Below are positions 28,231 through 37,236 of a stretch of 64,000 nucleotides of DNA, one piece after another. The stretch is from Gp1-AA122 sp036378535 (GTDB taxonomy: Bacteria; Acidobacteriota; Terriglobia; Terriglobales; Acidobacteriaceae). The stretch covers positions 34,114-98,113 of the forward strand of contig DASUWH010000073.1 in NCBI GenBank assembly GCA_036378535.1, given 5' to 3'. A model generated the notes under the pieces. The model saw only the letters and a program-made list of their open reading frames with translations, was not told the DNA's origin and ran no database searches. Each line of letters begins with the position of its first letter. The first letter of the stretch is position 1. Both the position numbers and the translations under genes were made by a program.

Positions 28231-28324
28231 AGGCCGTCGGCAGTCAGGGGGAGAGAAAGGGGTTTTCAAGTGACTGAAGCCAAAGGCAATAGCGAATTCC
28301 GGGTGGGAGGCGTGCAAGCGAGAA

Positions 28325-28340
28325 TGGAAGCCGGGTTGCA
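28325..28340 (+). promoter_or_regulatory. Sigma-54 (-24/-12) promoter of the GDP-mannose dehydrogenase operon
   Basis: The sequence TGGAAG-CCGGG-TTGCA keeps TGG and TTGCA with the exact 10-base spacing. Transcription would start near 28352, about 60 bp before the dehydrogenase start codon. Confidence 0.62.
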
Positions 28341-28411
28341 CTCAGTTTAGCAATGCGCTCTACTGCACTCTGGACGTTTGAGACAATTTCTTTGTGGGGG
28401 GATGGGAACGC

Positions 28412-29737
28412 GTGAGCTTGTCGGTGAGCGTATTCGGCTTGGGTTATGTGGGCTCGGTTTCCGCGGCCTGCTTTGCGTCCATGGGGCACCGTGTGATTGG
28501 GGTCGACGTTAACCCCGCCAAAGTGCAAATGATCGAGAGTGGGCGTAGTCCCATTGTTGAAGCGGGCATGGCTGAGCTGGTGGCCGAGGGCAATCGGTCC
28601 TGCCATCTTCATGCGACGACCGATTCCATGGCGGCGGTACTGCAGTCCGACGTTTCTTTTGTATGCGTAGGAACGCCCAGTTTGCGAAACGGCAAGCTGG
28701 ATTTGAGCCATATTGAGAAAGTCGCAGCCGAGATCGGGGCTGCGTTGCGGCAAAAAAAATCGCAGCACGTGTTCGTGTTGCGCAGCACGGTGTTGCCGGG
28801 CACAACCGAGTCGGTGGTGTTGCCGATTCTGGAGCGAACCAGCGGACGGCGCGCGGGATCGGATTTCACCATTTGCTACAACCCCGAGTTCATGCGCGAG
28901 GGAAGTGCCATCGCTGATTTTCTGCAGCCCCCCTATACCATTTTGGGGGCCCGGGATACCTCTCATCTGGAGCCGTTGCGACAGCTGTATCGAAATACTC
29001 CAGGCCGAGTCTTTGAAACCAGCATTACCGTGGCGGAGATGGTCAAGTACTGCTCCAACGCCTTTCACGCCGTAAAGGTTGGCTTCGCAAATGAGGTGGG
29101 AACTTTGTGCAAGCATTTAGGTGTGGATGCACAAGCGGTGACAGAGATCTTCACCTCGGATACGCGGCTTAACATTTCCCCGGCCTATCTGTCACCGGGC
29201 TTTGCTTTTGGAGGGTCCTGCCTGCCGAAAGACGTGCGTGCGCTTACATACCGCGCCAAAGAGCTGGATTTGAGACTGCCTCTTTTGGAGTCGCTCCTGC
29301 CCAGCAATAGGGAGCACGTGGAACGCGCAGTGGAAGCAGTCATGCGCTGCAACAAACGGAGAGTAGCGCAACTGGGGCTGAGTTTTAAAGCGGGTACGGA
29401 CGATCTGCGGGAAAGTCCGCAAGTGCAGCTGATCAAACGGCTCCTGGGCGAAGGTTTCGAAGTGCGCATCTGGGACCGGGAAGTGTCGCTGGGACGACTG
29501 ACCGGTTCCAATCAACAGTACATCGAACAAGTTATACCCCACATCGGGTCGCTATTGTCGGCTGATTTGGGAGAAGTCCTGCGCGGGGCCGAGATCGTGA
29601 TCCTGGGGAATAAATCTGTTAACACAGAAGAACTCGCGTCCCACTTGCATGCCGACCAGATCGTTATTGACCTGGTAAATCTGGACAAGTCACGACGCCC
29701 GAATGCGGGCGCCGGTTACGAAGGTATTTGCTGGTGA
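28412..29737 (+). CDS. algD: GDP-mannose 6-dehydrogenase (AlgD-like)
   Basis: A 441-residue UDP-glucose/GDP-mannose dehydrogenase. It has a Rossmann opening VSVFGLGYVGSVSAACFASMGHRVIGVD, RSTVLPGTTESV, the NPEFMREGSAIADF motif and the catalytic cysteine in GFAFGGSCLPKDVRAL. NAFHAVKVGFANEVGTLCKHLGVD and NISPAYL are closer to AlgD than to UDP-glucose dehydrogenases. The product would be GDP-mannuronate, the alginate precursor. GTG at 28412 is preferred; GTG at 28394 and 28424 are possible. It opens a plus-strand operon with a FemAB-like protein and a sulfotransferase. AlgD identity is judged by motifs only. Confidence 0.83.
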   Translation: MSLSVSVFGLGYVGSVSAACFASMGHRVIGVDVNPAKVQMIESGRSPIVEAGMAELVAEGNRSCHLHATTDSMAAVLQSDVSFVCVGTPSLRNGKLDLSHIEKVAAEIGAALRQKKSQHVFVLRSTVLPGTTESVVLPILERTSGRRAGSDFTICYNPEFMREGSAIADFLQPPYTILGARDTSHLEPLRQLYRNTPGRVFETSITVAEMVKYCSNAFHAVKVGFANEVGTLCKHLGVDAQAVTEIFTSDTRLNISPAYLSPGFAFGGSCLPKDVRALTYRAKELDLRLPLLESLLPSNREHVERAVEAVMRCNKRRVAQLGLSFKAGTDDLRESPQVQLIKRLLGEGFEVRIWDREVSLGRLTGSNQQYIEQVIPHIGSLLSADLGEVLRGAEIVILGNKSVNTEELASHLHADQIVIDLVNLDKSRRPNAGAGYEGICW

Positions 29738-29745
29738 GGAACCCG

Positions 29746-30765
29746 GTGAAACGAATGCAGTGTGTACTGATGGATCTGCGAGCGGTGGACTGGAATGCTC
29801 TGGACCGGTTTAGCGACCGCACCGTATTCCAAACGAGGGAGTGGTTGAATTTCATTGCTGAAACGCAACGTGCGACGCCGGTGATAGCCGAGTTGCGCGC
29901 AGAGGGCAAACTGGCGGGCTACTTTTCCGGCCTGACCTTCAGTAAATTCGGGATCAAGATTTTGGGCAGTTCGTTTCCCGGGTGGACGACTCCTTACATT
30001 GGATTCAATCTGCTGCCGGGCCATTCCCGCATGGCCGCGCTTGCCGCTGTGGAGAAGATGGCATGGAACGATCTCAAATGTCTTCACCTTGAGGTCTCCG
30101 ATCCCCATTTCAGCATCGAAGAGGGCGTGGAACTGGGATTTTCGTGCCAGTTTTACACGTCCTATAGAACCGACCTGACCAAGTCAGAGGACGAGCTTTT
30201 TAACGCAATGGATAGTGCGTGCCGGCGCTGTGTGCGAAAAGCTGAAAAGAGCGGCGTGGTGATTGAAGAGGCGCACGATGCGGATTTCGCGGACGAGTAC
30301 TACGCGCAATTGAAAGATGTCTTTGCGAAGCAGGGATTGGTTCCGACCTACAGCCTGGAACGAGTGCGAGCACTGGTCAAACATCTGGGCGCAACGGGAA
30401 GAGTCTTGCTGGTTCGGGCGCGCGACGCGGACGGCAAGTGCATCGCGACGGGCATTTTCCCAGGTTTTAACAAGATCGCCGAGTTCTGGGGTAACGCCAG
30501 TTTCCGCTCAAGCCAAATCCTGCGCCCCAATGAGGCCATTCAGTGGTACGTAATGCGCTACTGGAAAAGGCGTGGATTGGAAATCTATGATTGGGGCGGG
30601 GAAGGAACCTACAAGGAAAAATACGGCTGCACCGTTCACAAGGTGCCGTGGTTTACCAAATCACGCTACCAATTTGTGGCCAAGTTGCGGGACGAAGCCA
30701 AAGAGATGTTTGCAAGAAAACAGCGATTGCTGGGGTGGTTACAGGGCGACCGGGTCTCGTCATGA
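29746..30765 (+). CDS. FemAB/GNAT-like acyl- or aminoacyltransferase
   Basis: A protein of about 339 residues with two GNAT-like halves as in FemAB and related Acetyltransf_6 proteins. Visible features are FQTREWLNFIAETQRATPVIAELR in the first half, the basic helix SACRRCVRKAEKSGVVIEEA, and the AIQWYVMRYWKRRGLEIYDWGGEG.YKEKYG ending typical of the family. It likely transfers an acyl or aminoacyl group to a sugar amine of a lipid-linked unit. GTG at 29746 has a good GAGGA site 5 bp upstream; a GTG at 29734 that overlaps the algD stop is the alternative. Confidence 0.78.
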   Translation: MKRMQCVLMDLRAVDWNALDRFSDRTVFQTREWLNFIAETQRATPVIAELRAEGKLAGYFSGLTFSKFGIKILGSSFPGWTTPYIGFNLLPGHSRMAALAAVEKMAWNDLKCLHLEVSDPHFSIEEGVELGFSCQFYTSYRTDLTKSEDELFNAMDSACRRCVRKAEKSGVVIEEAHDADFADEYYAQLKDVFAKQGLVPTYSLERVRALVKHLGATGRVLLVRARDADGKCIATGIFPGFNKIAEFWGNASFRSSQILRPNEAIQWYVMRYWKRRGLEIYDWGGEGTYKEKYGCTVHKVPWFTKSRYQFVAKLRDEAKEMFARKQRLLGWLQGDRVSS

Positions 30766-30804
30766 CATGGTCGACAACTTGAAGAGGCTACCGGATAAGG
30801 GAAG

Positions 30805-31665
30805 ATGATCAAACGAGTGCTGAAACATTTATCGCGGACCAGCGATGTGTTTTTTCGAACCCTGCGCATCGAACGGGACATCACCGTGTATGCTGACGAT
30901 ATTTTCCTGACTTCCTACCCACGGTCGGGGAATACATGGACGCGTTTCCTGGTGGGCAATCTGATTCACGAGCATGAGCCTGTTGCCTTCACCAATCTCG
31001 AGCGCCTCGTCCCCGACATGTATGTGCACTCGGACCACGAGATGCGGCAATTGCCCAGGCCGCGCGTGATCAAGAGCCACGAATGCTTTGATCCGCGTTA
31101 TAAACATGTGGTGTATATAGTGCGCGATCCACGCGATGTAGCGGTCTCGAATTATCACTGGGAGTTAAAGAAGGGATCCTTCCGAGACGGATTTCCCATG
31201 CAAGATTTCGTGCCCCGCTGGATGGACTCTTTGTACTGGCCCCGACTGGGTTGCTGGGGAGACCATGTGACCAGTTGGCTGAGTACACGGAGGGGAGCCG
31301 ACAGCTTCGTAGTTGTGCGCTACGAAGATTTGGTGGCGGACGCCGGGCGTGAGCTATCGAGAATTGCTCCCGTTCTGGGCATCGAGCCTGCGCCGGACAG
31401 GCTGAAGCGCGCAGTAGCGTTGAGCTCAGCGGATCGTATGCGCCAACTAGAGGACCGCGAGGGCGGCAAGTGGGTGCAGACCAAATACACGCGCCAGGAT
31501 AAGCCTTTCGTACGCAAAGCAGCTTCCGGGGGCTGGAGAACGGTACTGCCGAGTGAATCGGTGAAATTGATCGAGAGCGCGTGGGGACATCTCATGATCG
31601 ACCTAGGCTACGAACTGACCACGGCGAGCGTGAGCACTCCCGCCATTTCGCACGCCATTAAATAG
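30805..31665 (+). CDS. Carbohydrate sulfotransferase (copy 1)
   Basis: A 286-residue cytosolic-type PAPS-dependent sulfotransferase. The 5'-phosphosulfate loop is TSYPRSGNTWTRFLVGNL, the histidine follows in IKSHECFDPRY, and the 3'-phosphate motif is YIVRDPRDVAVSNYH. The C-terminal KPFVRKAASGGWRTVL matches the family end. It resembles the other three sulfotransferases in the window (47325-48185, 48233-49078 and 63256 to the edge). It follows the AlgD-like and FemAB-like genes, which suggests that a uronate-containing unit or polymer is the acceptor. GGGAAG precedes the ATG. Confidence 0.92.
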   Translation: MIKRVLKHLSRTSDVFFRTLRIERDITVYADDIFLTSYPRSGNTWTRFLVGNLIHEHEPVAFTNLERLVPDMYVHSDHEMRQLPRPRVIKSHECFDPRYKHVVYIVRDPRDVAVSNYHWELKKGSFRDGFPMQDFVPRWMDSLYWPRLGCWGDHVTSWLSTRRGADSFVVVRYEDLVADAGRELSRIAPVLGIEPAPDRLKRAVALSSADRMRQLEDREGGKWVQTKYTRQDKPFVRKAASGGWRTVLPSESVKLIESAWGHLMIDLGYELTTASVSTPAISHAIK

Positions 31666-31773
31666 TGTTGCTCTCCGCTACCGGTCAACTGCTCTCGTGA
31701 CTTGCGAGATTCTTGCTGCTGTCTCTCCGTCGTAACTCTTCCCAAATTATTAATTGCTAGTACACAACTACAG

Positions 31774-31808
31774 CGTTGTGGCAGTTCATCTGCTTTTGAG
31801 CCACAACG
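31774..31808. promoter_or_regulatory. Inverted repeat CGTTGTGGC / GCCACAACG
   Basis: A 9-bp perfect inverted repeat (31774-31782 and 31800-31808) with a 17-nt spacer. A further CACAAC lies at 31763-31768 in inverted orientation to it. It is 73-107 bp upstream of the -24 box at 31881, consistent with an activator site. It could also form a hairpin in a transcript running out of the sulfotransferase gene, but there is no T-tract. Confidence 0.4.
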
Positions 31809-31880
31809 TGAAAAAGTGACTCTCCGTCCACGACTCTTTTCCTAGGGGAATCAACTTAAGGCCTAAGCGTGCTTGTGTTT

Positions 31881-31896
31881 TGGCTGCACATTTGCG
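31881..31896 (+). promoter_or_regulatory. Sigma-54 (-24/-12) promoter for the secreted beta-helix gene
   Basis: TGGCTG-CACAT-TTGCG keeps TGGC, TTGC and the exact 10-base spacing. The predicted start near 31908 leaves a 5' leader of about 190 nt. The rest of the gap 31666-32097 holds no gene that I can support. Confidence 0.5.
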
Positions 31897-32097
31897 CTGG
31901 AGGTAAGAAGAAGAAGTGGACCAGCGCATGCATAGAGTTCAGCAACACTCAGCGCCACTGTCAAAGCATTTTCGGTTCCCTTCGAGAAAATGCCATTCGC
32001 GTTTCACAGTTAAACGTATGCCGATATGCGCGCGCAAGATGGGCGCGATCGGTTCAACCTATCGCTTCGACACAACGGACAAGATCAGGAGCAGACA

Positions 32098-33912
32098 GTG
32101 AGAAAGAGACTCCCCCGCATGCGTGCCGCCGGATTCATGACGGTCGCGGTGTTGTTGGCAGCAGCAATATCAACTTTTTTGACTAGTTCTGAGGCATTTG
32201 CCAGCACTTATGATGGCCCCGCAGAATTACCACGGGTCTTCATTCACAGCCAACTGGCCAATACTCCCGCACCGGGGCAAGTGCTGCTCGTTCCGGCGGG
32301 AGGTAGTTTTCAGGCGGCCCTGAACGGCGCGCAGTGTGGCGACACCATCGAGCTACAGGCAGGTGCGGCGTACGTTGGCAACTTCACGGTGCCGGCTAAA
32401 CCCTGTGACAACCAACACTGGATCATTGTCAGAACGAGTGCCTTAAACGCGAGCCTGCCCGCGGAGGGAGTGCGAGTAACGCCTTGTTACGGGGGAGTCG
32501 CATCATTGCCGGGGCGGCCCGCGTTTCCCTGTCCAAGCCCGCACAGAGTACTGGCCACTCTGGTGAATCCATTTGGTGGAAGCGGGTCGGGACCGCTAAG
32601 GCTGGCGCCGGGGGCGAACCATTACAGGTTCCTGGGATTGGAAATCACGCGCGCTATCGGGACGGGAGGAGTGGCGAGCCTGGTTTACGTTGCGCAGGGC
32701 GGTCCAGTCGATAACATCGTCATCGACCGTAGCTGGTTGCACGGCGATACCCACGAAGACACAAAAAACGGAGTAGCTCTGCGTGATACGACCTACTTTT
32801 CGATAGTAGACTCGTATTTTTCAGATTTCCACTGCACCAGTCTGCTCGGCGCTTGCACTGACGCCAATGCGATCGGCGGAGGCAACGGCAACAATCCCGG
32901 GGGCCCTTACCAGATCGTCGACAATTTCCTTGAAGCTTCGGGGCAAAGCATCCTGTTTGGTGGAGGTGGAGCAACCACTACTCCGGCCGACATTGAAATA
33001 AGGCATAACCACATGTTCAAACCGCTGTTGTGGAAGCCCGGCACTCCTGGCTTCATCGGCGGTATCAGCGGTTATCCTTACATTGTCAAGAACCACTTTG
33101 AACTGAAGAATGCGCAGAGAGTTCTGTTCGAGGGAAATATCCTGGAGAACTCCTGGGGCGGGTTTTCTCAAACCGGTTCATCGATCCTATTAATGCCTTT
33201 GAACCAATACTCAATCAAGACCAACACCAACGTTTGCCCCGCCTGTCAGGTCACAGACATAACCATTCGATATAGCACCATCAGCCACGTAGGGGGCGGA
33301 TTCCAGATTGCTACCGCTGTTGCCCGTGGAGCAGCGGCGCTGGCGGGAGCGCGTTTCAGCATTCACGACATCACCATGGATGACATCAGCGCGAGCAAAT
33401 ATACCGGGGGCGGTGGGGCTTTCCTTTTGCTGAACACCTGGCCTTCAAATGTATTACATCAGGTTACGATCAACCACGTTACCGCGTTTCCTGACCCTCG
33501 CGTTCATATCCTGACCATCGGCGACAATCCCAACAATCCGAAAATGTCAGAAATAGTTATTACGAACAATATCTTCGGAACGGCGCAGTTTCCGGTGTGG
33601 TCAGCATTGGGCTCGCCCGACTGTGCCGGCAAGAATGTGCCAGTGCTCACGTTCAACGCATGCTTCAGCGGTTATGCGGTCAGCTACAATGCTTTGATCG
33701 CAATGCCAAGCGCGTATGGATCAGGGTCATGGCCGGGAGGCAATTACTACCCGTCTTCGCCCGCAGTGGTGCAGTTTGTTAACTTCAACAACGGAATTGG
33801 CGGTAACTACCAGTTATTGCCTTCCAGCCCGTATCAGAAAGCAGGCAGCGACGGTCTGGACTTAGGGGCGAATATCGCGGCTATCGCCGCAGCAACTGCG
33901 GGGGTCTATTAG
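32098..33912 (+). CDS. Secreted right-handed beta-helix protein (copy 1)
   Basis: An exported protein of about 604 residues. A signal peptide (basic start, FMTVAVLLAAAISTFL) is cut near AFAS. The body has many short repeating strand-turn units (VDNIVIDRSWLHG, FSIVDSYFSDFHC, YQIVDNFLEASGQSILFGGGG, IEIRHNHMF, VLFEGNILENSW), the pattern of a pectate-lyase-like right-handed beta-helix. Several cysteines may form disulfides. It shares these units with the protein at 37878-39779. Likely roles are lyase or epimerase action, or binding, on the exported polysaccharide; no AlgG-type DPHD motif is seen. GTG at 32098 is chosen because AGGAG sits 7 bp upstream and it starts the signal peptide. Confidence 0.78.
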   Translation: MRKRLPRMRAAGFMTVAVLLAAAISTFLTSSEAFASTYDGPAELPRVFIHSQLANTPAPGQVLLVPAGGSFQAALNGAQCGDTIELQAGAAYVGNFTVPAKPCDNQHWIIVRTSALNASLPAEGVRVTPCYGGVASLPGRPAFPCPSPHRVLATLVNPFGGSGSGPLRLAPGANHYRFLGLEITRAIGTGGVASLVYVAQGGPVDNIVIDRSWLHGDTHEDTKNGVALRDTTYFSIVDSYFSDFHCTSLLGACTDANAIGGGNGNNPGGPYQIVDNFLEASGQSILFGGGGATTTPADIEIRHNHMFKPLLWKPGTPGFIGGISGYPYIVKNHFELKNAQRVLFEGNILENSWGGFSQTGSSILLMPLNQYSIKTNTNVCPACQVTDITIRYSTISHVGGGFQIATAVARGAAALAGARFSIHDITMDDISASKYTGGGGAFLLLNTWPSNVLHQVTINHVTAFPDPRVHILTIGDNPNNPKMSEIVITNNIFGTAQFPVWSALGSPDCAGKNVPVLTFNACFSGYAVSYNALIAMPSAYGSGSWPGGNYYPSSPAVVQFVNFNNGIGGNYQLLPSSPYQKAGSDGLDLGANIAAIAAATAGVY

Positions 33913-33929
33913 GGTAGTCACACGTGCTG

Positions 33930-33961
33930 GGGCGGACCGTGCGCAAGCTTCGGTTCCGCCC
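33930..33961. terminator. Bidirectional hairpin between convergent genes
   Basis: GGGCGGA-CCG (33930-33939) pairs with CGG-TTCCGCCC (33951-33961) through a single-base bulge, with an 11-nt loop. It lies between the convergent beta-helix and GNAT genes. There is no clear T-tract, so its strength as a terminator is uncertain. Confidence 0.5.
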
Positions 33962-33977
33962 TGGCGATAATCTTTCA

Positions 33978-35099
33978 TCAATAATTTCTTGGCAGACCGT
34001 CACCATCGGCTCGCGTAAGGTGCATATGCTGCGTGGTGCGGTCGAAGGGGGCAAGTGCCTCTGCCAGTTTTTTGGAAGCCGCGAAGATGAAATTCGACTT
34101 GGCGCGCAGGAAGCCTGCGGCTCGCAAAGCCTGGCACCACGCTGGATGACTTTGATTGGAGACGATGAGGTCCATGCCCTCATCGCTTAACGCCTGCCAT
34201 GCGGCACGTACGATGGCAAGGGCATCTTCCGGACGAGCCAAGCAGTCAATTATGGAACCAACTCGCATGGAGCCATATTTCGGGTCGGCACGTCGCGATC
34301 CGACGACTGCCCAGCCCAGGTCTTCACGATTGCGCCGTACTCTGAGGCGGATAAGATGTGATTCGCTGCCAGGATAAAGTTGCCGAAGGGTGGCGCAATC
34401 TCGAACTGCGGTAAAGGAGTATGCGCCTTGGCAGCGGTCCCACAGTAAGTCGGTCCACTCAGTAAATTCGCTGATCCGCTCTACTTCATAAGCAGCCATT
34501 GCGGGCGACCTCAGCTTTGTGACCCCGTTGTAGATCTTTAGCGCGACCCAACCGGCTCCAGAGAAGGCTCCAGCATCCATGAGAAGGTTGCGCAGGGGCG
34601 AGGTTCTGGCTGCCTGCAGGTTGCGCAGAAACCGTGCTGGACGCAGCACGCGGAAATAGAACGGAATGACGCAGTGACTCCAGCCCAACTTTACCAGCAT
34701 CTGCGGCAAGGGCTTGTCGTAGCCGCCCATTCCCAAGCAGAACAGCAATGGCGAACGCATCATGGCATCGCGCAGAAGAAGTGTTCCGACAATGGCATGC
34801 GATTTATTGACAATTCCTTCCGACAACGGATGGTGATAGAAGCCAATGTTGCGAAGATGACCGTCCGGAAAGAGAAAATTCTGATGTTTCAGAGCGTACC
34901 CGCCGCGAACGGTGTCGCAATCCCCGGCGATGAAGAACTCGTTAAATAGACTGCTGCTTTGGCTGGGAGGCAGCCAGCGTGGTTCAGCCCAGCGGTAAAA
35001 GACCAGTTCCGGTGACGCGCCGTTGGCTTGCAGGCGCTGGTTAAATTCGTCTACCGCCTTTTCATCTTCGCGACGGTATCCCTGGATGACAATAGGCAC
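33978..35099 (-). CDS. GNAT-family acyltransferase, possibly ACP-dependent
   Basis: A 373-residue protein with features of a double GNAT fold: N-terminal IQGYRREDEKAVDEFNQRL, FIAGDCDTVRGGYALKHQNFLF, then C-terminal VGSIIDCLARPEDALAIVRAAWQALSDEGMDLIVSNQSHPAWCQALRAAGFLRAKSNFIF. It is the last gene of a tight minus-strand group that begins with a VOC protein, FkbH and an acyl carrier protein. The gap to the ACP is 3 bp. The context suggests that it moves the ACP-bound acyl group onto a sugar amine or hydroxyl; this is inferred. The start is GTG. Confidence 0.7.
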   Translation of the reverse strand: MPIVIQGYRREDEKAVDEFNQRLQANGASPELVFYRWAEPRWLPPSQSSSLFNEFFIAGDCDTVRGGYALKHQNFLFPDGHLRNIGFYHHPLSEGIVNKSHAIVGTLLLRDAMMRSPLLFCLGMGGYDKPLPQMLVKLGWSHCVIPFYFRVLRPARFLRNLQAARTSPLRNLLMDAGAFSGAGWVALKIYNGVTKLRSPAMAAYEVERISEFTEWTDLLWDRCQGAYSFTAVRDCATLRQLYPGSESHLIRLRVRRNREDLGWAVVGSRRADPKYGSMRVGSIIDCLARPEDALAIVRAAWQALSDEGMDLIVSNQSHPAWCQALRAAGFLRAKSNFIFAASKKLAEALAPFDRTTQHMHLTRADGDGLPRNY

Positions 35100-35102
35100 C
35101 AG

Positions 35103-35354
35103 TTAACTCGCAGAGGTTTGCAGTTTGCTTCCGATGAGCGTTGAGATTTGTCCTATGCTGCGCATCTGCTCGATCTCTTCCGGGGAGAGCTGGACATTGA
35201 AGTTTTCCTCCAGCGCGAGGACGAGGTTAAGGTGCTGAATAGAATCCCAAGCTTCGATGGTTTCGGGGGACGAGTCCGGATGCATGCGGTCAGCAGGAAC
35301 AGAAAGGATGTCGGACGCAATCGCGCGCACCTGTTCAAGAATGCTTGGCGGCAC
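35103..35354 (-). CDS. Acyl carrier protein
   Basis: An 83-residue carrier protein with the phosphopantetheine serine in EAWDSIQHLNLVLALEENF. Helix II and III patterns are normal (FNVQLSPEEIEQMRSIGQI). A GTG at 35354 is chosen because GGAGA lies 8 bp upstream; a TTG at 35375 gives a longer form. It overlaps the 3' end of the FkbH gene by about 20 bp, so they are translationally coupled. It is likely loaded by FkbH and activated by the PPTase at 52531-53310. Confidence 0.9.
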   Translation of the reverse strand: MPPSILEQVRAIASDILSVPADRMHPDSSPETIEAWDSIQHLNLVLALEENFNVQLSPEEIEQMRSIGQISTLIGSKLQTSAS

Positions 35355-37236
35355 TGGTATTCTCCATGACTTCAAGCTTAATCCATTGGGGATTGTTCAC
35401 GCGGGCAGTTTTCAGGTCCAGGATCCAAACCGAACCACTCTCATCTTCTGAAGCCTTGTGGAAACCATGGGCAGAATAAAACCCCCGTGCCGGCGCATTT
35501 TTCTTTGTGGGCAGGAAGCGGCCGAGAATGCGCGTGCAAGCGCGAAGCGATGCAGCTTCACAGATGTAGGCAAGGAATGCGGTCTCAACGGTCCGGCCAA
35601 TGACGCGGCAACTTAAGAGGAAGGTGTCGATTTCGCAGTCATGGCCGCGATCATGGGTAATAGCCACCCCCACGATACCGTGATCCCCAAATCTGTCGCG
35701 AACCCGCAGGGAGAATACGTGGTAATCGTCGCGACGGGCTAAATTACAAATCTCCTGTTCACTGTAGCGCCGGGTAGTGAGGTTGAATTGGTTAGTTTTC
35801 TGCGTCAGTTGCGCGAGGCGAGCTTGTGTCTCCGGCCGTACGCCCTCGATTTCGACCGCCTGGTTGAGGAAAAAAAAGAAATCCTCTTTCGATGCAAAAC
35901 TGCCCTCAGCTTGAGCCCGCTGGCGCTGCTCTGTATACATTGCAGTTCTGTGCTGGTCTTCAGCGGATAGCGCGAGACGCTCAAATACAGGACAGTTGCG
36001 GACGGTCGCCGAATACTCCATGGGATTATCAGGCAATTCAATAACAGTAACGTCTGGCAAGGAGCTGCGAACTTGTTCGCGCTCGAAAGGGTTATCGTCG
36101 AGAAACGCCAGCGAATCGACTGCGATGTTCAATTCCGACGCGATTTCGCGAAGGCCAAGAGCTTTTTCGTTCCAGCTTATGCGCATGGCCGCGAAATGGT
36201 GGGAGCGCAGCAGCATGCCCGGGTGTTTTTCAATGGCTTCCAAAGCCTCGTCAGGATTGTTCTTGCTGCAGATTGCCAACAGAATCCCTCTTCGGGAAAG
36301 ATCTAGCATTGTCCTCTGCAAGTTCTGATAAGCGGCTCCGGGGTATTCGGGGCCGAGTTTAATGCCATTGACACCGTCTTCACCAATGATTCCTCCCCAG
36401 AGCGTGTTGTCGAGATCAACCACCAGCGCTTTAGCGATGCGGCCACTCAAGGGCACCAGGTAACGGAGCCACTCATTGGACAAATACTTAAGGTGTTCTG
36501 CCGAAACGGGTAAACGGGCAGTGAGATATTTGCGGTCGTCCTGCCAGTGAACTCGCCCATGGGTAGCGATCAAGCCGTCGTAGTCCAGCAGATAGACGCC
36601 AGGGTACTGAGCAGCAGTGCTACGCAGCCGTCGATTAATCTCGGCGATGGCTTCCGACTGGCTGGGGCAGGACTGCGCATCGAGGATACCGGCGGCCGGA
36701 TGTAGTGGTTTTTCAAGTGTGTGCAGAATCAATGCGGCCGAGCTGTGCTCCCGGAACACACGAACCCACTGCTCGAAACTTACCGATACCCGCTCGCAGG
36801 ACGAACGTATGGCTTGGGCCGAGAGAGCAGTGTAGTCAAGCCAAAGATCGGGGGCGATGTCGGAGGTTCGAACAGCGAGAACTACTGAATCAGGGCGGAA
36901 GGCGTAGAGCGAGCTGTTGGCATCGAGAATGTCCTGCGCGTAAGTATTGAAATCACCAACATGAACTCCCAAATCGATACCCGCGCAAAAAGCGGACGCG
37001 CGCAACATGGGGATGAGTGGTTCCAGAGTAAACGAGCGTAGAAAGACGGTACGATGCTGGGTTAGAGGTAATTGGCGGCGGAGGCTCTCGTAGCGAGAGC
37101 ACACGAAGGCGGCTGCGGCGGGTCCAGAATCATTCCGCCAGAGCTCAGCTAAACGCGCTGCCGCGAGCGCAGGGGCTCCTTTCGAAATCAGGCCGTCGAT
37201 GGCTAGCCGCAAATTATTGCCCGCTTCTACCGTCAT
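35335..37236 (-). CDS. FkbH-like HAD-IIIC phosphatase/acyl loading protein
   Basis: A protein of about 633 residues. The N-terminal region is SGNH-like, and the central HAD-IIIC domain has the signature VVDLDNTLWGGIIGEDGVNGIKLG, with CSKNNPDEALEAIEKHPGM and FLDDNPFEREQVRSSLP. A C-terminal GNAT-like domain follows (RVRDRFGDHGIVGVAI, FLLSCRVIGRTVETAFL). FkbH proteins load a glyceryl unit from 1,3-bisphosphoglycerate onto an ACP, and one follows directly here. ATG at 37236 has AGGGA upstream and leaves a 23-bp overlap with the VOC gene; ATG at 37278 is possible. The glyceryl substrate is inferred from the family. Confidence 0.88.
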   Translation of the reverse strand: MTVEAGNNLRLAIDGLISKGAPALAAARLAELWRNDSGPAAAAFVCSRYESLRRQLPLTQHRTVFLRSFTLEPLIPMLRASAFCAGIDLGVHVGDFNTYAQDILDANSSLYAFRPDSVVLAVRTSDIAPDLWLDYTALSAQAIRSSCERVSVSFEQWVRVFREHSSAALILHTLEKPLHPAAGILDAQSCPSQSEAIAEINRRLRSTAAQYPGVYLLDYDGLIATHGRVHWQDDRKYLTARLPVSAEHLKYLSNEWLRYLVPLSGRIAKALVVDLDNTLWGGIIGEDGVNGIKLGPEYPGAAYQNLQRTMLDLSRRGILLAICSKNNPDEALEAIEKHPGMLLRSHHFAAMRISWNEKALGLREIASELNIAVDSLAFLDDNPFEREQVRSSLPDVTVIELPDNPMEYSATVRNCPVFERLALSAEDQHRTAMYTEQRQRAQAEGSFASKEDFFFFLNQAVEIEGVRPETQARLAQLTQKTNQFNLTTRRYSEQEICNLARRDDYHVFSLRVRDRFGDHGIVGVAITHDRGHDCEIDTFLLSCRVIGRTVETAFLAYICEAASLRACTRILGRFLPTKKNAPARGFYSAHGFHKASEDESGSVWILDLKTARVNNPQWIKLEVMENTSAAKHS